From Paraferrimonas haliotis (lineage in GTDB: Bacteria; Pseudomonadota; Gammaproteobacteria; Enterobacterales; Shewanellaceae), in contig NZ_NRRB01000007.1 of assembly GCF_002282895.1 (NCBI RefSeq), positions 1 to 64,000 on the forward strand: DNA of 64,000 nucleotides, written 5' to 3'. Position 1 is the stretch's first letter, and each line of letters begins with the position of its first letter. Made by a program: the position numbers and the translations under genes. A model generated the notes under the pieces. It did no database searches, had not been told where the DNA came from, and was given only the letters and a program-made list of their open reading frames with translations. Of this stretch, positions 23,135 through 33,786 are shown piece after piece.

Positions 23135-23203
23135 CTATTCTCCCACACGATTGCTCGTAAGGTTGAGGAGTAGCTTGAGCAGTAGAACGTTGCCTGTAAA
23201 CAC
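23135..23203 (-). CDS. leuL: leuABCD leader peptide
   Basis: A 22-codon frame starting with GTG at 23203, with AGGA about 8 nt upstream. It contains seven leucines in ten codons (LLLKLLLNL, residues 7-15), read by CTA, CTG, CTC and CTT. It ends in TAG before a terminator hairpin. Leucine-codon-rich leaders stall ribosomes when Leu-tRNA is uncharged and so let leuABCD be transcribed. No in-frame ATG precedes the GTG, so a GTG start is implied. Confidence 0.82.
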   Translation of the reverse strand: MFTGNVLLLKLLLNLTSNRVGE

Positions 23204-23436
23204 GTCGATTCCTAAATAAATCCAGTCATGCAATGATTGACTCAAAGACTATAGAAGTCAAGCTCCCCATCACCGTCACAAATGAATATTTATCAAGTTT
23301 AACTCACCCTGCTGCTCCTGCTATTGAAAATAGATCAGTGTAAAGGGGTTGTACAAACAGCCCACAAGCTCTAAATTGGCACTATAGAGGGCTGCTATCG
23401 CTTTAAATATTACTCAAGGATGATGGTTGATAACTT
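23204..23436. other. Divergent intergenic region upstream of leuL and the TPR gene
   Basis: It must hold the leuL promoter (leftward) and the promoter of the TPR gene (rightward). TTGACT and TTGAGT hexamers occur on the minus strand at about 23240-23260 but no convincing -10 pairing stands out. No coding sequence is visible. Confidence 0.5.
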
Positions 23437-25236
23437 ATGAAACAGCTTAGCTTCTTAGTGTTGGCTTTGGTTGGTTTCTTTGCCTATGCAGGTCCTTCAA
23501 AGTCAACACTAGACTCCTTGGCTGCTGACACCTCTATTTCTCCCAATACTGCACTAGAAAAAATAAAGGAAGTTTCCGAAGAGATAGACAACTCGAATTT
23601 AAGTTTGAAATTACAAGCTCAGTTTTTACTTTGCATTGCACAAAATAACGCCGGAAACTATTTGTCCGCAAGCAATATAGCAAGTTCAATATTACAGCAG
23701 CGCCAAACTCAACTTTCAACCGCTCAAACAGCTTATTTCAAATCATGTTTAGCGATGTCGAAGCTCTATCAAGAAAAATTTACTGATGCTGTAGTTTTGC
23801 TCGAATCAGCAGTCCGGCTTGCTGAAAAGTCGGGAAATCGCTCAGCTCTGATTACCGCAATGCAAGTCAGAAGCCTATCTTCTAGCTTTCGTCTCGCATA
23901 TGCCGAAGGGTTAGAGGATTTACTAGTCGCTTCAGACGCCTATCAATCGGCTATTGACGCTTGGAGCGAGAACGATTGGTACATTCCTCCCCGAAGTACT
24001 CTCATTATGACGACAGCTATGATGTACTACTATCTAGAGCAGCATAAAAACGCATTGGAGCAACTCAAGCAGAATAACGCTGATAAATTGCACGACTCGG
24101 CAAAGTTAATGCACTTTACCATGCTTGCTGAAATTTCGAATAAGCTAGGTAACACTCCGGATGTTCGTGTTTATCAAAATATTGTTCTAGAAACTTTAAC
24201 GGAGGTATCAAATAAGCATTATGTAGGAATTGCATTGGGAACAATGGCTAATATTTCTATTGATTTAGAAGACTACGACAAAGCTATTATTTATGCAACG
24301 GAAGCGCAGACATTGTTTGCGGAATTAAACCGATATGACTCAGTCACGAACAAGATCCGGATACTTGGCAAGGCTTATCTTTTCAAAGGTGATTACAGAT
24401 TAGGTTTAGATTACTTAAACCTTGCTCTCAATCGTTATGATTCGACTAAAAACATCTATGAGATTAAATACATTTATGAAGCCTTAAATGAATATTATTC
24501 GAAAATTAAAAATTATCAGGAAGCAAATAACGCTAAGAAGCATCTACTCGACTTAGCGAAGCAGCAACTGAAAAATTTGGAGAATAGTCGAATTGCCCAA
24601 GCGCGGTTGATATCGACGGCAAAAGAAATAGAAATGAAACAACGAGAGTCTGTAATCCAGAATCAAACTCCTAATTCTATTTCCAAAGCATACATCGCAT
24701 ACGTTGTTGGCTTTATTGGAGCTTTGTCTCTAATCGTACAACTAACTATGCATTTAGTCGGACGCTTTAAGTCTAGACAATCCATTCTATTTGAGCCTCG
24801 TAGTATTCTGAAATCTAGAATATCTGCGGCTAAATTTATCGAAAAAAATAAGACACTAAATCTAACAATGACGGGGATAAATATTCAGCTCAATCGAACG
24901 GTTGTTACAGATAAGCAAAAATCTAAACTCCTTTTAGAAAATGCAAGTAAGATCTGTACGCAGCACTTGCGAAACACAGATGCTATATTCTCTCACCAGT
25001 TAGGTTATATGCTACTTTGTCCGCACATGGACGATGCGGGAGCGGAAATTCTTATTCAAGAACTAACTCGTCATTTCGATTCATTGGGAATCGCAGAGCA
25101 CATTGAGCTTGGGGCCGCGCAAATGCGAAGTATCGATACGCTTGAAACTCTTTTACAACAAGCTCAATTGGACAGTTTACGCCGCCATGGAGTTAGTTCC
25201 CGCCAATACCATCAGCCGCTAAATGAGCTTCAATAG
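23437..25236 (+). CDS. Exported TPR-repeat membrane protein with degenerate GGDEF-like domain
   Basis: 599 residues. Residues 1-18 are a signal peptide; about 50-390 are helical TPR-like repeats that would be periplasmic; a coiled-coil stretch precedes a transmembrane helix at about 417-441; residues 445-599 form a cytoplasmic domain. The last domain has a GGDEF-like layout ([20 protein letters not shown], then [14 protein letters not shown], then [10 protein letters not shown]), but the GGDEF signature and metal ligands are missing, so it is probably not a diguanylate cyclase. The architecture resembles TPR-GGDEF sensors of Alteromonadales. The ligand is unknown. Its 3' end overlaps the recQ 3' end by 44 bp. 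Confidence 0.7.
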   Translation: MKQLSFLVLALVGFFAYAGPSKSTLDSLAADTSISPNTALEKIKEVSEEIDNSNLSLKLQAQFLLCIAQNNAGNYLSASNIASSILQQRQTQLSTAQTAYFKSCLAMSKLYQEKFTDAVVLLESAVRLAEKSGNRSALITAMQVRSLSSSFRLAYAEGLEDLLVASDAYQSAIDAWSENDWYIPPRSTLIMTTAMMYYYLEQHKNALEQLKQNNADKLHDSAKLMHFTMLAEISNKLGNTPDVRVYQNIVLETLTEVSNKHYVGIALGTMANISIDLEDYDKAIIYATEAQTLFAELNRYDSVTNKIRILGKAYLFKGDYRLGLDYLNLALNRYDSTKNIYEIKYIYEALNEYYSKIKNYQEANNAKKHLLDLAKQQLKNLENSRIAQARLISTAKEIEMKQRESVIQNQTPNSISKAYIAYVVGFIGALSLIVQLTMHLVGRFKSRQSILFEPRSILKSRISAAKFIEKNKTLNLTMTGINIQLNRTVVTDKQKSKLLLENASKICTQHLRNTDAIFSHQLGYMLLCPHMDDAGAEILIQELTRHFDSLGIAEHIELGAAQMRSIDTLETLLQQAQLDSLRRHGVSSRQYHQPLNELQ

Positions 25237-27043
25237 CCGCCATAAAGTCTTGTCCATACCGCTCTAGTTTAGTTTGGCCCACACCGTTTATCTCTAAAAA
25301 CTCTGTAGCGGTTGTCGGTGTTGTTTGCGACATTTCCGCAAGAGTCGCATCTGAAAAAACAACGTAGGGCGGAACTCCGTGTTGGTCAGCAAGCTCTTTT
25401 CGCAAGCTCCTCAAGCGACTGAATAACACGCGGTCATAGTTTCTTGGTATGGTTCGTTCTTTAGAGCGACTGCTGTTGACAAGTCTTGGCTCCGCAAGTT
25501 CTAGTTGCTGCTCTCCTTTGAGGACCGCTCTTGCTGCGTTGTTTAGCCTTAGTATTGCGCTTCTGGTGATATCTTGGCTAAGAAATCCAAGATGTATGAG
25601 TTGGCGAGTAATGCTATACCAATGTTCGTGACTCCGATTACGCCCAATTCCAAACGTTGAAAGCTTGTCATGTCCGCGTTCGGCTATGGCTTGGTTTTTG
25701 GTTCCCTTCAGCACCTCTACGGTATGCCCAACTCCGAAGCTCTGCTTTAGTCGGTAGACACAAGAAAGTACTTTTTGAGCCTCTTCAGTGCCATCAAATC
25801 GTGCCGGCGGATTCAAACATATATCACAATTACCGCAAGCGACATGACTTGGTTCGTCGAAGTAATTTAGAAGTACTTGTCGTCGACAGGTAATGCCGTT
25901 AGCAAACTCCGCGACACTGCTTAATTTGTGAAGCTCAACTCGCAATTGTTCTTCATTCTTAGCGCTAGAGCTTAGCAAGCTTCTAACTCTGCCTTCATCC
26001 GCAGGGTCGAACAACAATAATGCTTCCGCATCCAGCCCATCTCGGCCTGCACGACCAATTTCCTGGTAGTATGACTCTATGCTCTTCGGAAGGTCATAGT
26101 GGACCACAAATCGCACATTCGACTTATTAATGCCCATACCAAACGCAACCGTAGCAACGACGATATCAAGCTCGTCACAAATAAAGCGTTCTTGAACCTT
26201 AGCTCGAACATCAAGCTCCATTCCTGCGTGATAGCCTGCCGCTTTATACCCTGCCATTACAAGCGTTTCGGCAACCAGCTCTACCTTGCGCCTGCTGCCA
26301 CAATAGATGATGCCGCTGCTGTCTTTTTGCAGCATTAAAAAGCGCTTCAACTGCTGCATAGGTTGCAACTTTTCAGCCACGGTATAGCGAATGTTAGGCC
26401 TATCGAAACTGGAAAGCTGTACCAAAGGATTTTGCAGCCCTAATCGTTGCAAGATATCTTGGCGGGTCGCGTGATCTGCAGTTGCTGTGAGCGCCATAAT
26501 GGGCACTTGAGGCATAAGTTGTTTAAGCCGACCCAGTGACGCGTAATCCGGTCTAAAATCGTGCCCCCATTGCGAAATACAATGGGCTTCATCAATTGCT
26601 ATAAAGCTTATATTTGACTCTAACAGTCGCTCTAAAAAGGTGCCCGCCAATAATCTTTCTGGTGACACATAAAGCAACTTAAGGTTATCGCTACGAATTC
26701 GACTAAACACCCCTAATATTTGTTCTCGGGAGCGAGTGGAATTAATGTAATCTGCAGCGACACCGGATTCCACCAAAGCATCCACTTGATCTTTCATTAG
26801 ACTGATCAACGGCGAAACCACAATAGTCAAGCCCGGCATCAGCAATGCGGGAATCTGATAGCAAAGGCTTTTACCTCCTCCTGTCGGCATGATCACAAGC
26901 CCATCACGCCCTTGCATACAGGCCTCAATAACTGCTAATTGCCCATCTCGAAACGCTCGATAACCAAAAACGTGTTCGAGTATACTTTGAGGCGTTTTAT
27001 CAACGGGTGCTAGCGTGGTGTGAGCTAAGCTCTGTGCTGTCAT
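25193..27043 (-). CDS. recQ: ATP-dependent DNA helicase RecQ
   Basis: 616-residue 3'-5' helicase. Walker A ([14 protein letters not shown] at 55-59), DEAH box in [18 protein letters not shown], and the family motif [10 protein letters not shown] are present. The zinc-binding cysteines lie in [10 protein letters not shown] and CGNCDIC, followed by a winged helix (RQC). The C-terminal HRDC domain covers about residues 530-605. It acts in recombination and fork repair. The convergent 44-bp overlap with the TPR gene is unusual but both frames look genuine. Confidence 0.96.
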   Translation of the reverse strand: MTAQSLAHTTLAPVDKTPQSILEHVFGYRAFRDGQLAVIEACMQGRDGLVIMPTGGGKSLCYQIPALLMPGLTIVVSPLISLMKDQVDALVESGVAADYINSTRSREQILGVFSRIRSDNLKLLYVSPERLLAGTFLERLLESNISFIAIDEAHCISQWGHDFRPDYASLGRLKQLMPQVPIMALTATADHATRQDILQRLGLQNPLVQLSSFDRPNIRYTVAEKLQPMQQLKRFLMLQKDSSGIIYCGSRRKVELVAETLVMAGYKAAGYHAGMELDVRAKVQERFICDELDIVVATVAFGMGINKSNVRFVVHYDLPKSIESYYQEIGRAGRDGLDAEALLLFDPADEGRVRSLLSSSAKNEEQLRVELHKLSSVAEFANGITCRRQVLLNYFDEPSHVACGNCDICLNPPARFDGTEEAQKVLSCVYRLKQSFGVGHTVEVLKGTKNQAIAERGHDKLSTFGIGRNRSHEHWYSITRQLIHLGFLSQDITRSAILRLNNAARAVLKGEQQLELAEPRLVNSSRSKERTIPRNYDRVLFSRLRSLRKELADQHGVPPYVVFSDATLAEMSQTTPTTATEFLEINGVGQTKLERYGQDFMAAIEAHLAADGIGGN

Positions 27044-27201
27044 GGTTCGCTTTATCGTAAAAGATTGGCAGTTATCAGGGTACGTATTTTAATGGTAAAT
27101 AGCAGCTCTGTCTGTAGTCCTTACGGTTATCAATCTAAATACTTTGGTATCCGCGCTACTAAACCGTACAATAGCGCAAATTTTTCCTGTTGAGCTATTT
27201 C

Positions 27202-28098
27202 ATGCAACAACAAAATCAAGGCATCGCGTTTGCTGTCTGCGCCTATGTAATGTGGGGGATGGCTCCATTATATTTTAAGCAACTGCTTGATGTTGAAGCC
27301 GATGAAATATTAATGCACCGAGTAATTTGGTCATTTTTCGTCGTGATTTTTATCGTCGCTATTCAAAAAAATTTTGGTAAAGTTCGACAAGTACTTAAAC
27401 AACCAAAAAATTTACTGGTACTCACACTAACATCCGTCCTTATTGCAGCGAACTGGCTAATTTTCATCTGGGCTGTTAATGCTGGCTATTTGCTAGAAGC
27501 CAGTTTGGGTTACTACATAAACCCCCTTCTAAATGTCATGCTTGGGATGATATTTTTCAATGAACGTCTTACGAAACCGCAAGCCATAGCAGTAGCAATT
27601 GCCACAATTGGAGTCGCCATTCCTATCGTTTCTCATGGTAGCTTACCTTTGGTTGCATTGGGGCTCGCAGGGACCTTCGGGGCTTATGGCTTACTTCGAA
27701 AAAAATTACGGGTAGATGCCAGCACGGGCCTCTTCCTTGAAACCAGCTTACTATTGCCTGTGGCGCTTCTCTACTGGTTAATGTTAACCCCGACAATCAC
27801 CAGTAATTTATTCACAAACAGTGCTCAGCTTAATACCTTATTACTCGCCGCCGGTATCGTTACCACATTACCATTGTTGTGCTTTGCCGCTGCTGCTAGC
27901 CGCATTCCCTTATACATGGTGGGTTTCATTCAATACATAGGACCAAGCATTATGTTTATACTCGCGGTGAACTTATACGGGGAGGCGTTCACTCAAGAAA
28001 AAATGATCACCTTTGGCTTCCTTTGGACAGCACTCTTGATCTTTACCTGGGACTTAATCGCAACAAGTCGACGCCAGCACAAACAACGCACCAATTAG
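27202..28098 (+). CDS. rarD: EamA-family permease RarD
   Basis: 298-residue inner-membrane protein with about ten transmembrane helices and EamA-type architecture. GIAFAVCAYVMWGMAPLYFK at the N-terminus and the NWLIFIWAVNAGYLLEASLG segment are typical of RarD proteins. Despite the historical chloramphenicol-sensitive label, the substrate is not established. The ATG at 27202 is preferred; a TTG 12 nt upstream is also possible. Confidence 0.88.
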   Translation: MQQQNQGIAFAVCAYVMWGMAPLYFKQLLDVEADEILMHRVIWSFFVVIFIVAIQKNFGKVRQVLKQPKNLLVLTLTSVLIAANWLIFIWAVNAGYLLEASLGYYINPLLNVMLGMIFFNERLTKPQAIAVAIATIGVAIPIVSHGSLPLVALGLAGTFGAYGLLRKKLRVDASTGLFLETSLLLPVALLYWLMLTPTITSNLFTNSAQLNTLLLAAGIVTTLPLLCFAAAASRIPLYMVGFIQYIGPSIMFILAVNLYGEAFTQEKMITFGFLWTALLIFTWDLIATSRRQHKQRTN

Positions 28099-28117
28099 CT
28101 TTACTTTTTATAGGACA

Positions 28118-28148
28118 AAAAAAAGACTCCCAAAGGAGTCTTTTTTCA
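28118..28148. terminator. Bidirectional terminator between rarD and rpmG
   Basis: A 7-bp stem (AGACTCC / GGAGTCT) with a CAAA loop, preceded by eight A residues and followed by six T residues. It lies between two convergent genes and can act on both strands. Confidence 0.85.
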
Positions 28149-28164
28149 TAACAGCTTAAATTAA

Positions 28165-28335
28165 TTACTTAATTTTAGCTTCTTTGTACATAACATGCTT
28201 ACGAACAACTGGATCAAACTTTTTGATTTCCATTTTTTCAGGCATGGTACGCTTGTTTTTGTCGGTAGTGTAGAAGTGACCAGTTTTGGCGCTTGATACC
28301 AATTTGATCTTCTCACGAACACCTGATTTAGCCAT
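28165..28335 (-). CDS. rpmG: 50S ribosomal protein L33
   Basis: 56-residue protein beginning [20 protein letters not shown] and ending [11 protein letters not shown]. It has no CXXC pairs, so it is the zinc-independent (C-minus) L33 form. It is one residue longer near the N-terminus than E. coli L33. It lies 10 nt downstream of rpmB as in most gammaproteobacteria. Confidence 0.95.
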   Translation of the reverse strand: MAKSGVREKIKLVSSAKTGHFYTTDKNKRTMPEKMEIKKFDPVVRKHVMYKEAKIK

Positions 28336-28345
28336 GAGTTACCCC

Positions 28346-28582
28346 TTAAACCTTTTCGCCACGAGCACGAAGTTCTTTAAGAACAACTTCGATACCCTTT
28401 TTATCAATAATACGCATACCTTTAGTAGAAACACGTAGTTTAACAAAACGTTTTTCGCCTTCTACCCAAAAACGGTGCGATTGTAGGTTCGGCAAAAAGC
28501 GACGCTTAGTCGCGTTGTTAGCGTGCGAACGGTTGTTACCAGTCACAGGACGCTTGCCAGTTACTTGGCATACTTTAGACAT
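28346..28582 (-). CDS. rpmB: 50S ribosomal protein L28
   Basis: 78-residue ribosomal protein beginning [20 protein letters not shown] and ending LRARGEKV. The start at 28582 gives the canonical length; upstream in-frame codons belong to the leader. It is cotranscribed with rpmG. Confidence 0.96.
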   Translation of the reverse strand: MSKVCQVTGKRPVTGNNRSHANNATKRRFLPNLQSHRFWVEGEKRFVKLRVSTKGMRIIDKKGIEVVLKELRARGEKV

Positions 28583-28709
28583 GTAAGTCTCTCCAAAAAA
28601 TAATCTAACGCTCGAGCATTCAATGTACCTCGTATGGCCGTCGCCCGAGGCACATAATAGAGGGCGCATTTTATACAGCATCTAAAATTAAAGATCAAGT
28701 AAAGCTTAC

Positions 28710-29384
28710 TTAAATCCAACCTCGCTCCGCAAATGAGACGACATGCTGATGCCCCACAACCAAGTGGTCTAAAACTTGTACGTCGATTGACTTTAACGCT
28801 TGGATCAGACGTTCGGTTATGCCTCTGTCCGATTGGCTGGGCTCAGCCAAACCGGACGGGTGATTATGCACTAAAATTAACGCCGCTGCTTGCTTTTCCA
28901 GCACAATTTTAACAACTTCTCGAGGATAAACCGCCGCAGCATTAATCGTTCCCTTAAAAACTTGTTCAAAATCAATGACTCGGTGCTGGTTATCCAACAA
29001 TATCAGGGCAAAGACTTCTCGATCTAAATGAGACAATTGTTGCAACACAAAGGCTTTCGTCTGGCTGGGATTTGTTATTGCCTGCATGTCCACGATTTGC
29101 TCAAGACTTGCTCTGCGACATAGCTCAAAAGCCGCGCAAATGACCGCGTACTTGGCAGGGCCAACCCCTGCTAACGCTTGCACGTGTTTGGCGCAGGCGC
29201 GTTTCACGCCATTTATTCCAGAAAAGGTGGTCAGTAAATTATGGCCTATATCAACTGCGGACAATCCTTTTCGGCCGCTACCAATAAGCAATGCTATTAC
29301 TTCTGCATCCGTTAAATGTTCAGCCCCCTTAACCAGCAAACGCTCTCTAGGACCGTAGCCTTTAGGCCAGTTTTTTATGGTCAT
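28710..29384 (-). CDS. radC: RadC-family JAB/MPN-domain protein
   Basis: 224 residues: an N-terminal helix-hairpin-helix region (LAGVGPAKYAVICAAFEL, about 75-95) and a C-terminal JAB1/MPN metalloprotease-like domain with the JAMM motif HNHPSG followed by SQSD. The historic link to DNA repair is not firmly supported by biochemistry. It is divergent from coaBC, with 105 bp between. Confidence 0.94.
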   Translation of the reverse strand: MTIKNWPKGYGPRERLLVKGAEHLTDAEVIALLIGSGRKGLSAVDIGHNLLTTFSGINGVKRACAKHVQALAGVGPAKYAVICAAFELCRRASLEQIVDMQAITNPSQTKAFVLQQLSHLDREVFALILLDNQHRVIDFEQVFKGTINAAAVYPREVVKIVLEKQAAALILVHNHPSGLAEPSQSDRGITERLIQALKSIDVQVLDHLVVGHQHVVSFAERGWI

Positions 29385-29489
29385 AGCAGTCCCGCTATTA
29401 ATTCATCCGTATTAGCAGCATAGATGGTTTCCCGACGGGTTAGCGCTGTGATATTGTTAACTTTAATTAAATCCGTCTAAATTGGTCCT

Positions 29490-30680
29490 ATGAGTCTAAC
29501 CAACAAAAACATACTAGTAGCTATTGGTGGTGGTATTGCAGCCTATAAATGCGCAGAGCTCGTCCGGTTAATAGGGAAAGCAGGCGCTAATGTGCGTGTC
29601 GTTATGAGCCAAAGTGCGACCGAGTTTATTACGCCGCTAACCATGCAAGCACTGTCGGGAAATCCGGTGAGCCAAGATTTGTTGGATCCGGCCGCAGAAC
29701 TCGCAATGGGTCACATAGAGCTAGCTAAATGGGCCGATCTGGTTGTAGTAGCTCCCGCAACCGCTAACCTGCTAGCACGCATGTCTGCGGGCATGGCTGA
29801 CGAATTAATTACAACGGTAACACTAGCCACTGCAGCGCCTATTGCTGTTTGTCCCGCCATGAACCAACAGATGTACCATCATCCAGCAACCCAAGCTAAC
29901 CTGACTACCTTACAGCAACGTGGTTGCCTCATTTGGGGACCTGCAGCAGGTGATCAAGCTTGCGGCGATGTGGGCAAAGGACGAATGCTAGAACCTCAGC
30001 AAATTTTGGAGCACATTCAAGCAACGCAGCACCCTCAAATCCTAGAAGGCAAGCACCTTTTAATTACCGCAGGCCCCACTCGTGAAGCCATTGACCCAGT
30101 GCGCTATTTAACCAATAAAAGTTCTGGGAAAATGGGGTATGCCCTTGCGGAGCAAGCACTCGCTTTAGGAGCCGATGTCACCTTAGTCAGTGGTCCTGTA
30201 TCGATCAAAGCTCTTCAGGGCGTTAACACCATAACGGTAGAGTCGGCAGAGCAGATGCACCAAGCTGTTATGGAAAACGTCGATAATGCTGATGTCTTTA
30301 TTGGTTGTGCAGCGGTCGCCGATTACAAGCCTGCTGAGCTGGCGACTCAAAAAATAAAGAAAAACAATACGACAATGGCCATCGAGTTGACTCGAAATCC
30401 AGACATATTAGCGGACGTTGCAAAACGTTCTAACAGGCCCTTCACCGTAGGTTTCGCAGCGGAGACCAACGACGTCGCAAAGTATGCCAAAGGCAAATTA
30501 GCTAACAAAAAACTGGACATGATTGCAGCAAACGACGTTTCAAAGCCAAATCAAGGCTTTAATACTGACGATAATGCGCTTACAGTATATTGGCCTGAGG
30601 GTGAGTGTGCGCTCACTCACGGTCACAAACAACAAATTGCTCGACAATTATTAGAACTGATTCACCAACAACTCAAATAA
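29490..30680 (+). CDS. coaBC: Bifunctional phosphopantothenoylcysteine decarboxylase/synthetase
   Basis: 396-residue fusion for coenzyme A synthesis. The N-terminal CoaC flavoprotein (residues 1-180) has the active-site histidine in [12 protein letters not shown], the PAMNQQMY motif, and the Cys-containing lid [10 protein letters not shown]. The C-terminal CoaB part begins near [20 protein letters not shown]. It starts the coaBC-dut-slmA cluster. Confidence 0.96.
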   Translation: MSLTNKNILVAIGGGIAAYKCAELVRLIGKAGANVRVVMSQSATEFITPLTMQALSGNPVSQDLLDPAAELAMGHIELAKWADLVVVAPATANLLARMSAGMADELITTVTLATAAPIAVCPAMNQQMYHHPATQANLTTLQQRGCLIWGPAAGDQACGDVGKGRMLEPQQILEHIQATQHPQILEGKHLLITAGPTREAIDPVRYLTNKSSGKMGYALAEQALALGADVTLVSGPVSIKALQGVNTITVESAEQMHQAVMENVDNADVFIGCAAVADYKPAELATQKIKKNNTTMAIELTRNPDILADVAKRSNRPFTVGFAAETNDVAKYAKGKLANKKLDMIAANDVSKPNQGFNTDDNALTVYWPEGECALTHGHKQQIARQLLELIHQQLK

Positions 30681-30692
30681 GAACAACAATCG

Positions 30693-31151
30693 ATGAAAAC
30701 ACCCATTGAAGTTAAAATTCTTGACCCGAAAATAGGTTCAACTTATCCCCTTCCAGCTTATGCGACACCTGGTTCAGCCGGCATGGATTTGCGCGCAATG
30801 CTAGATGAGCCGTTAACGATAGCCCCTGGTGAAACCCAATTACTGAAAACAGGTATTGCCATTCATGTAGCGGATCCTAATCTTGCGGCGGTTATCCTGC
30901 CCCGCAGTGGCCTTGGGCATAAACACGGTATCGTATTGGGTAATCTAGTCGGGCTTATTGACTCTGACTATCAAGGGCCGCTGATGGTGTCGTGCTGGAA
31001 TCGCAGCGACTCCGCATTTGAAGTGCAACCGGGCGACCGCATTGCGCAACTCGTTTTCGTACCGGTTGTTCAAGCTGAGTTTTCTGTCGTAGACGATTTC
31101 GACAGCTCTGAGCGCGGCAGCGGTGGCTTCGGTCACTCAGGAACCCAATAA
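30693..31151 (+). CDS. dut: dUTP diphosphatase
   Basis: 152-residue trimeric dUTPase that hydrolyses dUTP to dUMP. The five motifs are recognisable: [43 protein letters not shown] and the C-terminal [11 protein letters not shown]-loop-like tail. It follows coaBC by 12 nt. Confidence 0.97.
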   Translation: MKTPIEVKILDPKIGSTYPLPAYATPGSAGMDLRAMLDEPLTIAPGETQLLKTGIAIHVADPNLAAVILPRSGLGHKHGIVLGNLVGLIDSDYQGPLMVSCWNRSDSAFEVQPGDRIAQLVFVPVVQAEFSVVDDFDSSERGSGGFGHSGTQ

Positions 31152-31186
31152 GTTATTGATAGTTATCATCAAGGAAGTTGTAGTTA

Positions 31187-31783
31187 ATGACTGCTAATAG
31201 TAATAAGAAAAACCGCCGCCAACACATTTTGCAATGCCTCGCTGAAATGTTAGAAACCTCGCCCGGACAGCGCATTACCACCGCGAAACTGGCTGCGGAA
31301 GTTGGCGTATCAGAAGCTGCGCTTTATCGGCATTTTCCGTCAAAAGCCCGCATGTTCGAAGGACTTATCGACTTTATTGAAGATTCAATTCTTTCTCGCA
31401 TGAACCTTATTATGCAGCAAGAAAAAGACACCATGAATCGTGTACACCTGGTGTTGCAATTGCTGTTAGTCTTTGCTGAGCGCAATCCCGGAATATCCCG
31501 AGTGATAAGCGGTGATGCGCTGCTTGGTGAACACGAACGGTTACGCACTCAAATGGCGCACCTGTTTAATAAGATTGAAACCAATCTTAAGCAAATTTTG
31601 CGGGAAAAAACCCTCAGAGAAGGCAATGGCTTTGCCGCTGACGAAGCCATTATTGCCAATCTATTGCTCGCCTTTGCTGAAGGTAGAATTTCACAATTCG
31701 TGCGCAGCGAATTTAAAGACAAACCAACCGCTAACTTCGAGCAGCAATGGAACCTTATCCACCAGCAGTTGCTTAACAGTTAA
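31187..31783 (+). CDS. slmA: Nucleoid occlusion factor SlmA
   Basis: 198-residue TetR-fold DNA-binding protein that blocks FtsZ assembly over the nucleoid. The helix-turn-helix is [20 protein letters not shown] (about 27-46), followed by the SlmA-typical [20 protein letters not shown]. It sits after dut, as in E. coli, but pyrE does not follow directly: two unrelated genes lie between. Confidence 0.95.
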   Translation: MTANSNKKNRRQHILQCLAEMLETSPGQRITTAKLAAEVGVSEAALYRHFPSKARMFEGLIDFIEDSILSRMNLIMQQEKDTMNRVHLVLQLLLVFAERNPGISRVISGDALLGEHERLRTQMAHLFNKIETNLKQILREKTLREGNGFAADEAIIANLLLAFAEGRISQFVRSEFKDKPTANFEQQWNLIHQQLLNS

Positions 31784-31897
31784 CAACCAATAGCCCGTCT
31801 CTCGGCGGGCATCTATCTTGTTAAGTTTGCCTTCTGTTGAAGAATCACTAAAATATTGCGCCTTTCTAATAACAATATATTTGGTGTCGAGAGTGTC

Positions 31898-32710
31898 ATG
31901 AGCAAACTGTCCAATCAGCAGATTCAGGATCTATTTTTCAAGCTGCGAAGTAACAAAGCGTTTGAAATGTTTGTCATTGGGGTGATCGTTTTTTCGGCCC
32001 TAATGGTCGGCGCCAAGACTTACGATATTCCGCCAACACTGTTAAAAATAACCCATCTACTGGATTGGCTAATTACCTTTATCTTTTTAACTGAAATCTC
32101 GGTTCGGTTTATGGGCGAGCCACGTAAGCGAGATTTCTTTAAGAACGCCTGGAATGTATTCGATACCGTCATTGTTCTGGTGAGTATCATCCCTATCGAC
32201 AATTCCGAAATGGCTGTTATTGGTCGCTTAGTTCGTATTTTCCGAGTTCTACGAATGATCTCTATTATTCCAGAGCTTAGAACACTGCTGAACAGCTTAC
32301 TCAAAGCACTACCTCAGCTCGGCTACGTCATGCTCATGATGTTCATTATTTTTTATATCTACGCCGCGGTTGGCAGCACATTCTTCGAAAAAGTCGATCC
32401 TTTCTTATGGGGTGACATCAGCATCAGTATGTTGACGCTATTCCGTGTTATGACGTTCGAAGACTGGACCGATATCATGTACGACACCATGGAAGTTTAT
32501 CCGATGAGCTGGGTTTATTACTTTACCTTCATATGCTTAACGGCTTTCGCATTTTTAAATATGGTGATCGGCATCGTCGTTAGTACTCTAGATGAAGAGC
32601 ACAAGCAGCAGGACGCTGAGCGCGCAGAAGCCGAAGGAGAGCCAAGCTTAAAAGATCTTCAACAACAGATCAGCGAGCTTAAGTCACTGATTGAAAATAA
32701 GAAAATATAG
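31898..32710 (+). CDS. Voltage-gated cation channel of the bacterial NaV (NaChBac) type
   Basis: 270-residue inner-membrane channel with six transmembrane segments. S4 has arginines every third residue (Arg110, 113, 116, 119), the voltage sensor. The pore loop has the filter TFEDWTD (186-192), equivalent to TLESWSM of NaVAb. S6 (about 205-230) leads to a charged linker and a C-terminal coiled coil (LKDLQQQISELKSLIENKK) like the tetramerising tail of bacterial NaV channels. The ATG at 31898 is preferred over a TTG 42 nt upstream. The extra acidic residues at filter positions 189 and 192 suggest Ca2+ permeability (inference). Confidence 0.85.
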   Translation: MSKLSNQQIQDLFFKLRSNKAFEMFVIGVIVFSALMVGAKTYDIPPTLLKITHLLDWLITFIFLTEISVRFMGEPRKRDFFKNAWNVFDTVIVLVSIIPIDNSEMAVIGRLVRIFRVLRMISIIPELRTLLNSLLKALPQLGYVMLMMFIIFYIYAAVGSTFFEKVDPFLWGDISISMLTLFRVMTFEDWTDIMYDTMEVYPMSWVYYFTFICLTAFAFLNMVIGIVVSTLDEEHKQQDAERAEAEGEPSLKDLQQQISELKSLIENKKI

Positions 32711-32815
32711 TGAAAATTTATTCGAAATTTAGACTGTTTTTCAACCGTTATCGCTGGGTTCGACTGCTAAGCTTGATGTAGAGCGCAACGCTTTATACCG
32801 ACGAAGGAGAACCTT

Positions 32816-33061
32816 ATGGCGTATGTAATGATTGATGGCGTTAAATACGAACAGGAGCTCATTGATTTAGCCAGAGCTCACACCACAGGAGTTGGTGAGA
32901 GTAAAATTTCTAGAGATGAAGCCGTGGATATAATCGATTCCGCGCAAGATGGCATGGGAATAACCGATACCGAACGAATGACGCTCTACTACATTCGCAA
33001 CCATTTTGACTTTACCGATTCTGCGGCTCAATGGTTCGATAACGAAATCGCCAAATGGTAG
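32816..33061 (+). CDS. Small acidic protein of unknown function
   Basis: 81-residue acidic protein with a strong ribosome site (GAAGGAG) 7-8 nt before the start. It consists of predicted helices with repeated acidic stretches (SRDEAVDIIDSAQDGMGI, then TERMTLYYIRNHFDFTD). The ending AAQWFDNEIAKW resembles an unnamed small family in proteobacteria that I recognise but cannot attach to a function. It follows the channel gene by 105 bp and ends at a terminator. Confidence 0.7.
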   Translation: MAYVMIDGVKYEQELIDLARAHTTGVGESKISRDEAVDIIDSAQDGMGITDTERMTLYYIRNHFDFTDSAAQWFDNEIAKW

Positions 33062-33080
33062 CGATTAGCCATTAACGACA

Positions 33081-33106
33081 AAAGCCGGCTATAACCGCCG
33101 GCTTTT
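33081..33106. terminator. Bidirectional terminator before pyrE
   Basis: AAAGCCGGC and GCCGGCTTT form a 9-bp stem around a 7-nt loop, followed by T residues. It lies between the convergent small-protein gene and pyrE. Confidence 0.8.
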
Positions 33107-33133
33107 AAATCTCACGAGCAATCGTTTTTCAGC

Positions 33134-33775
33134 TCATATGCCGTATTGCTCACGATAGGCGCTAACTGATGCTAATTCCGCTTGCATTCCAGGCTTTTCC
33201 GCCAGATAGCTGATTAAATCCGCAAGCTTAATGATGGAAATCACCGCACAACCAAAGTCGTGCTCTACTTCTTGAATGGCCGACAGTTCTCCTTGGCCTT
33301 TCTCTTGGCGATCTAGCGCAATAAGCACACCTGCCAGTTCAGCGTTGTTGGCTTGAATGATCTCCATGGACTCACGAATAGCCGTGCCCGCTGTGATCAC
33401 ATCATCCACCAGCATAACTTTTCCGTTAAGTTCGCTGCCCACAAGCGAGCCGCCTTCACCGTGATCTTTCTTTTCTTTGCGATTAAAGCAATAAGGTAAG
33501 TCTTTGCCGTGATGATCATTGAGCGCCACCACTGTAGTAGTAGCAATTGGAATGCCTTTGTAGGCAGGACCAAATACCAAATCATAATCCACGTTAGAAT
33601 CCGCTAAAGCTGCTGCGTAAAAACGACCTAAACGCGCTAAATCTTTGCCGGTGTTAAACAAGCCAGCATTAAAGAAATACGGACTGGTGCGACCGGATTT
33701 TAAGGTAAATTCGCCAAATCTGAGCACCTGACGCTCTAGTGCAAATTCAATAAACTCTTTTTGATACTGTTTCAT
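33134..33775 (-). CDS. pyrE: Orotate phosphoribosyltransferase
   Basis: 213-residue enzyme forming OMP from orotate and PRPP. The PRPP-binding motif [17 protein letters not shown] is intact, and the N-terminus ([26 protein letters not shown] region) is canonical. It lies 11 nt downstream of rph, the conserved rph-pyrE pair. Confidence 0.97.
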   Translation of the reverse strand: MKQYQKEFIEFALERQVLRFGEFTLKSGRTSPYFFNAGLFNTGKDLARLGRFYAAALADSNVDYDLVFGPAYKGIPIATTTVVALNDHHGKDLPYCFNRKEKKDHGEGGSLVGSELNGKVMLVDDVITAGTAIRESMEIIQANNAELAGVLIALDRQEKGQGELSAIQEVEHDFGCAVISIIKLADLISYLAEKPGMQAELASVSAYREQYGI

Positions 33776-33786
33776 AGCCGTTGTCT

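Noticed and set aside
31791..31812. GCCCGTC/GGCGGGC hairpin after slmA as a terminator
   Set aside because: It can form a stem with a G-U pair but has no T-run; too weak to call.
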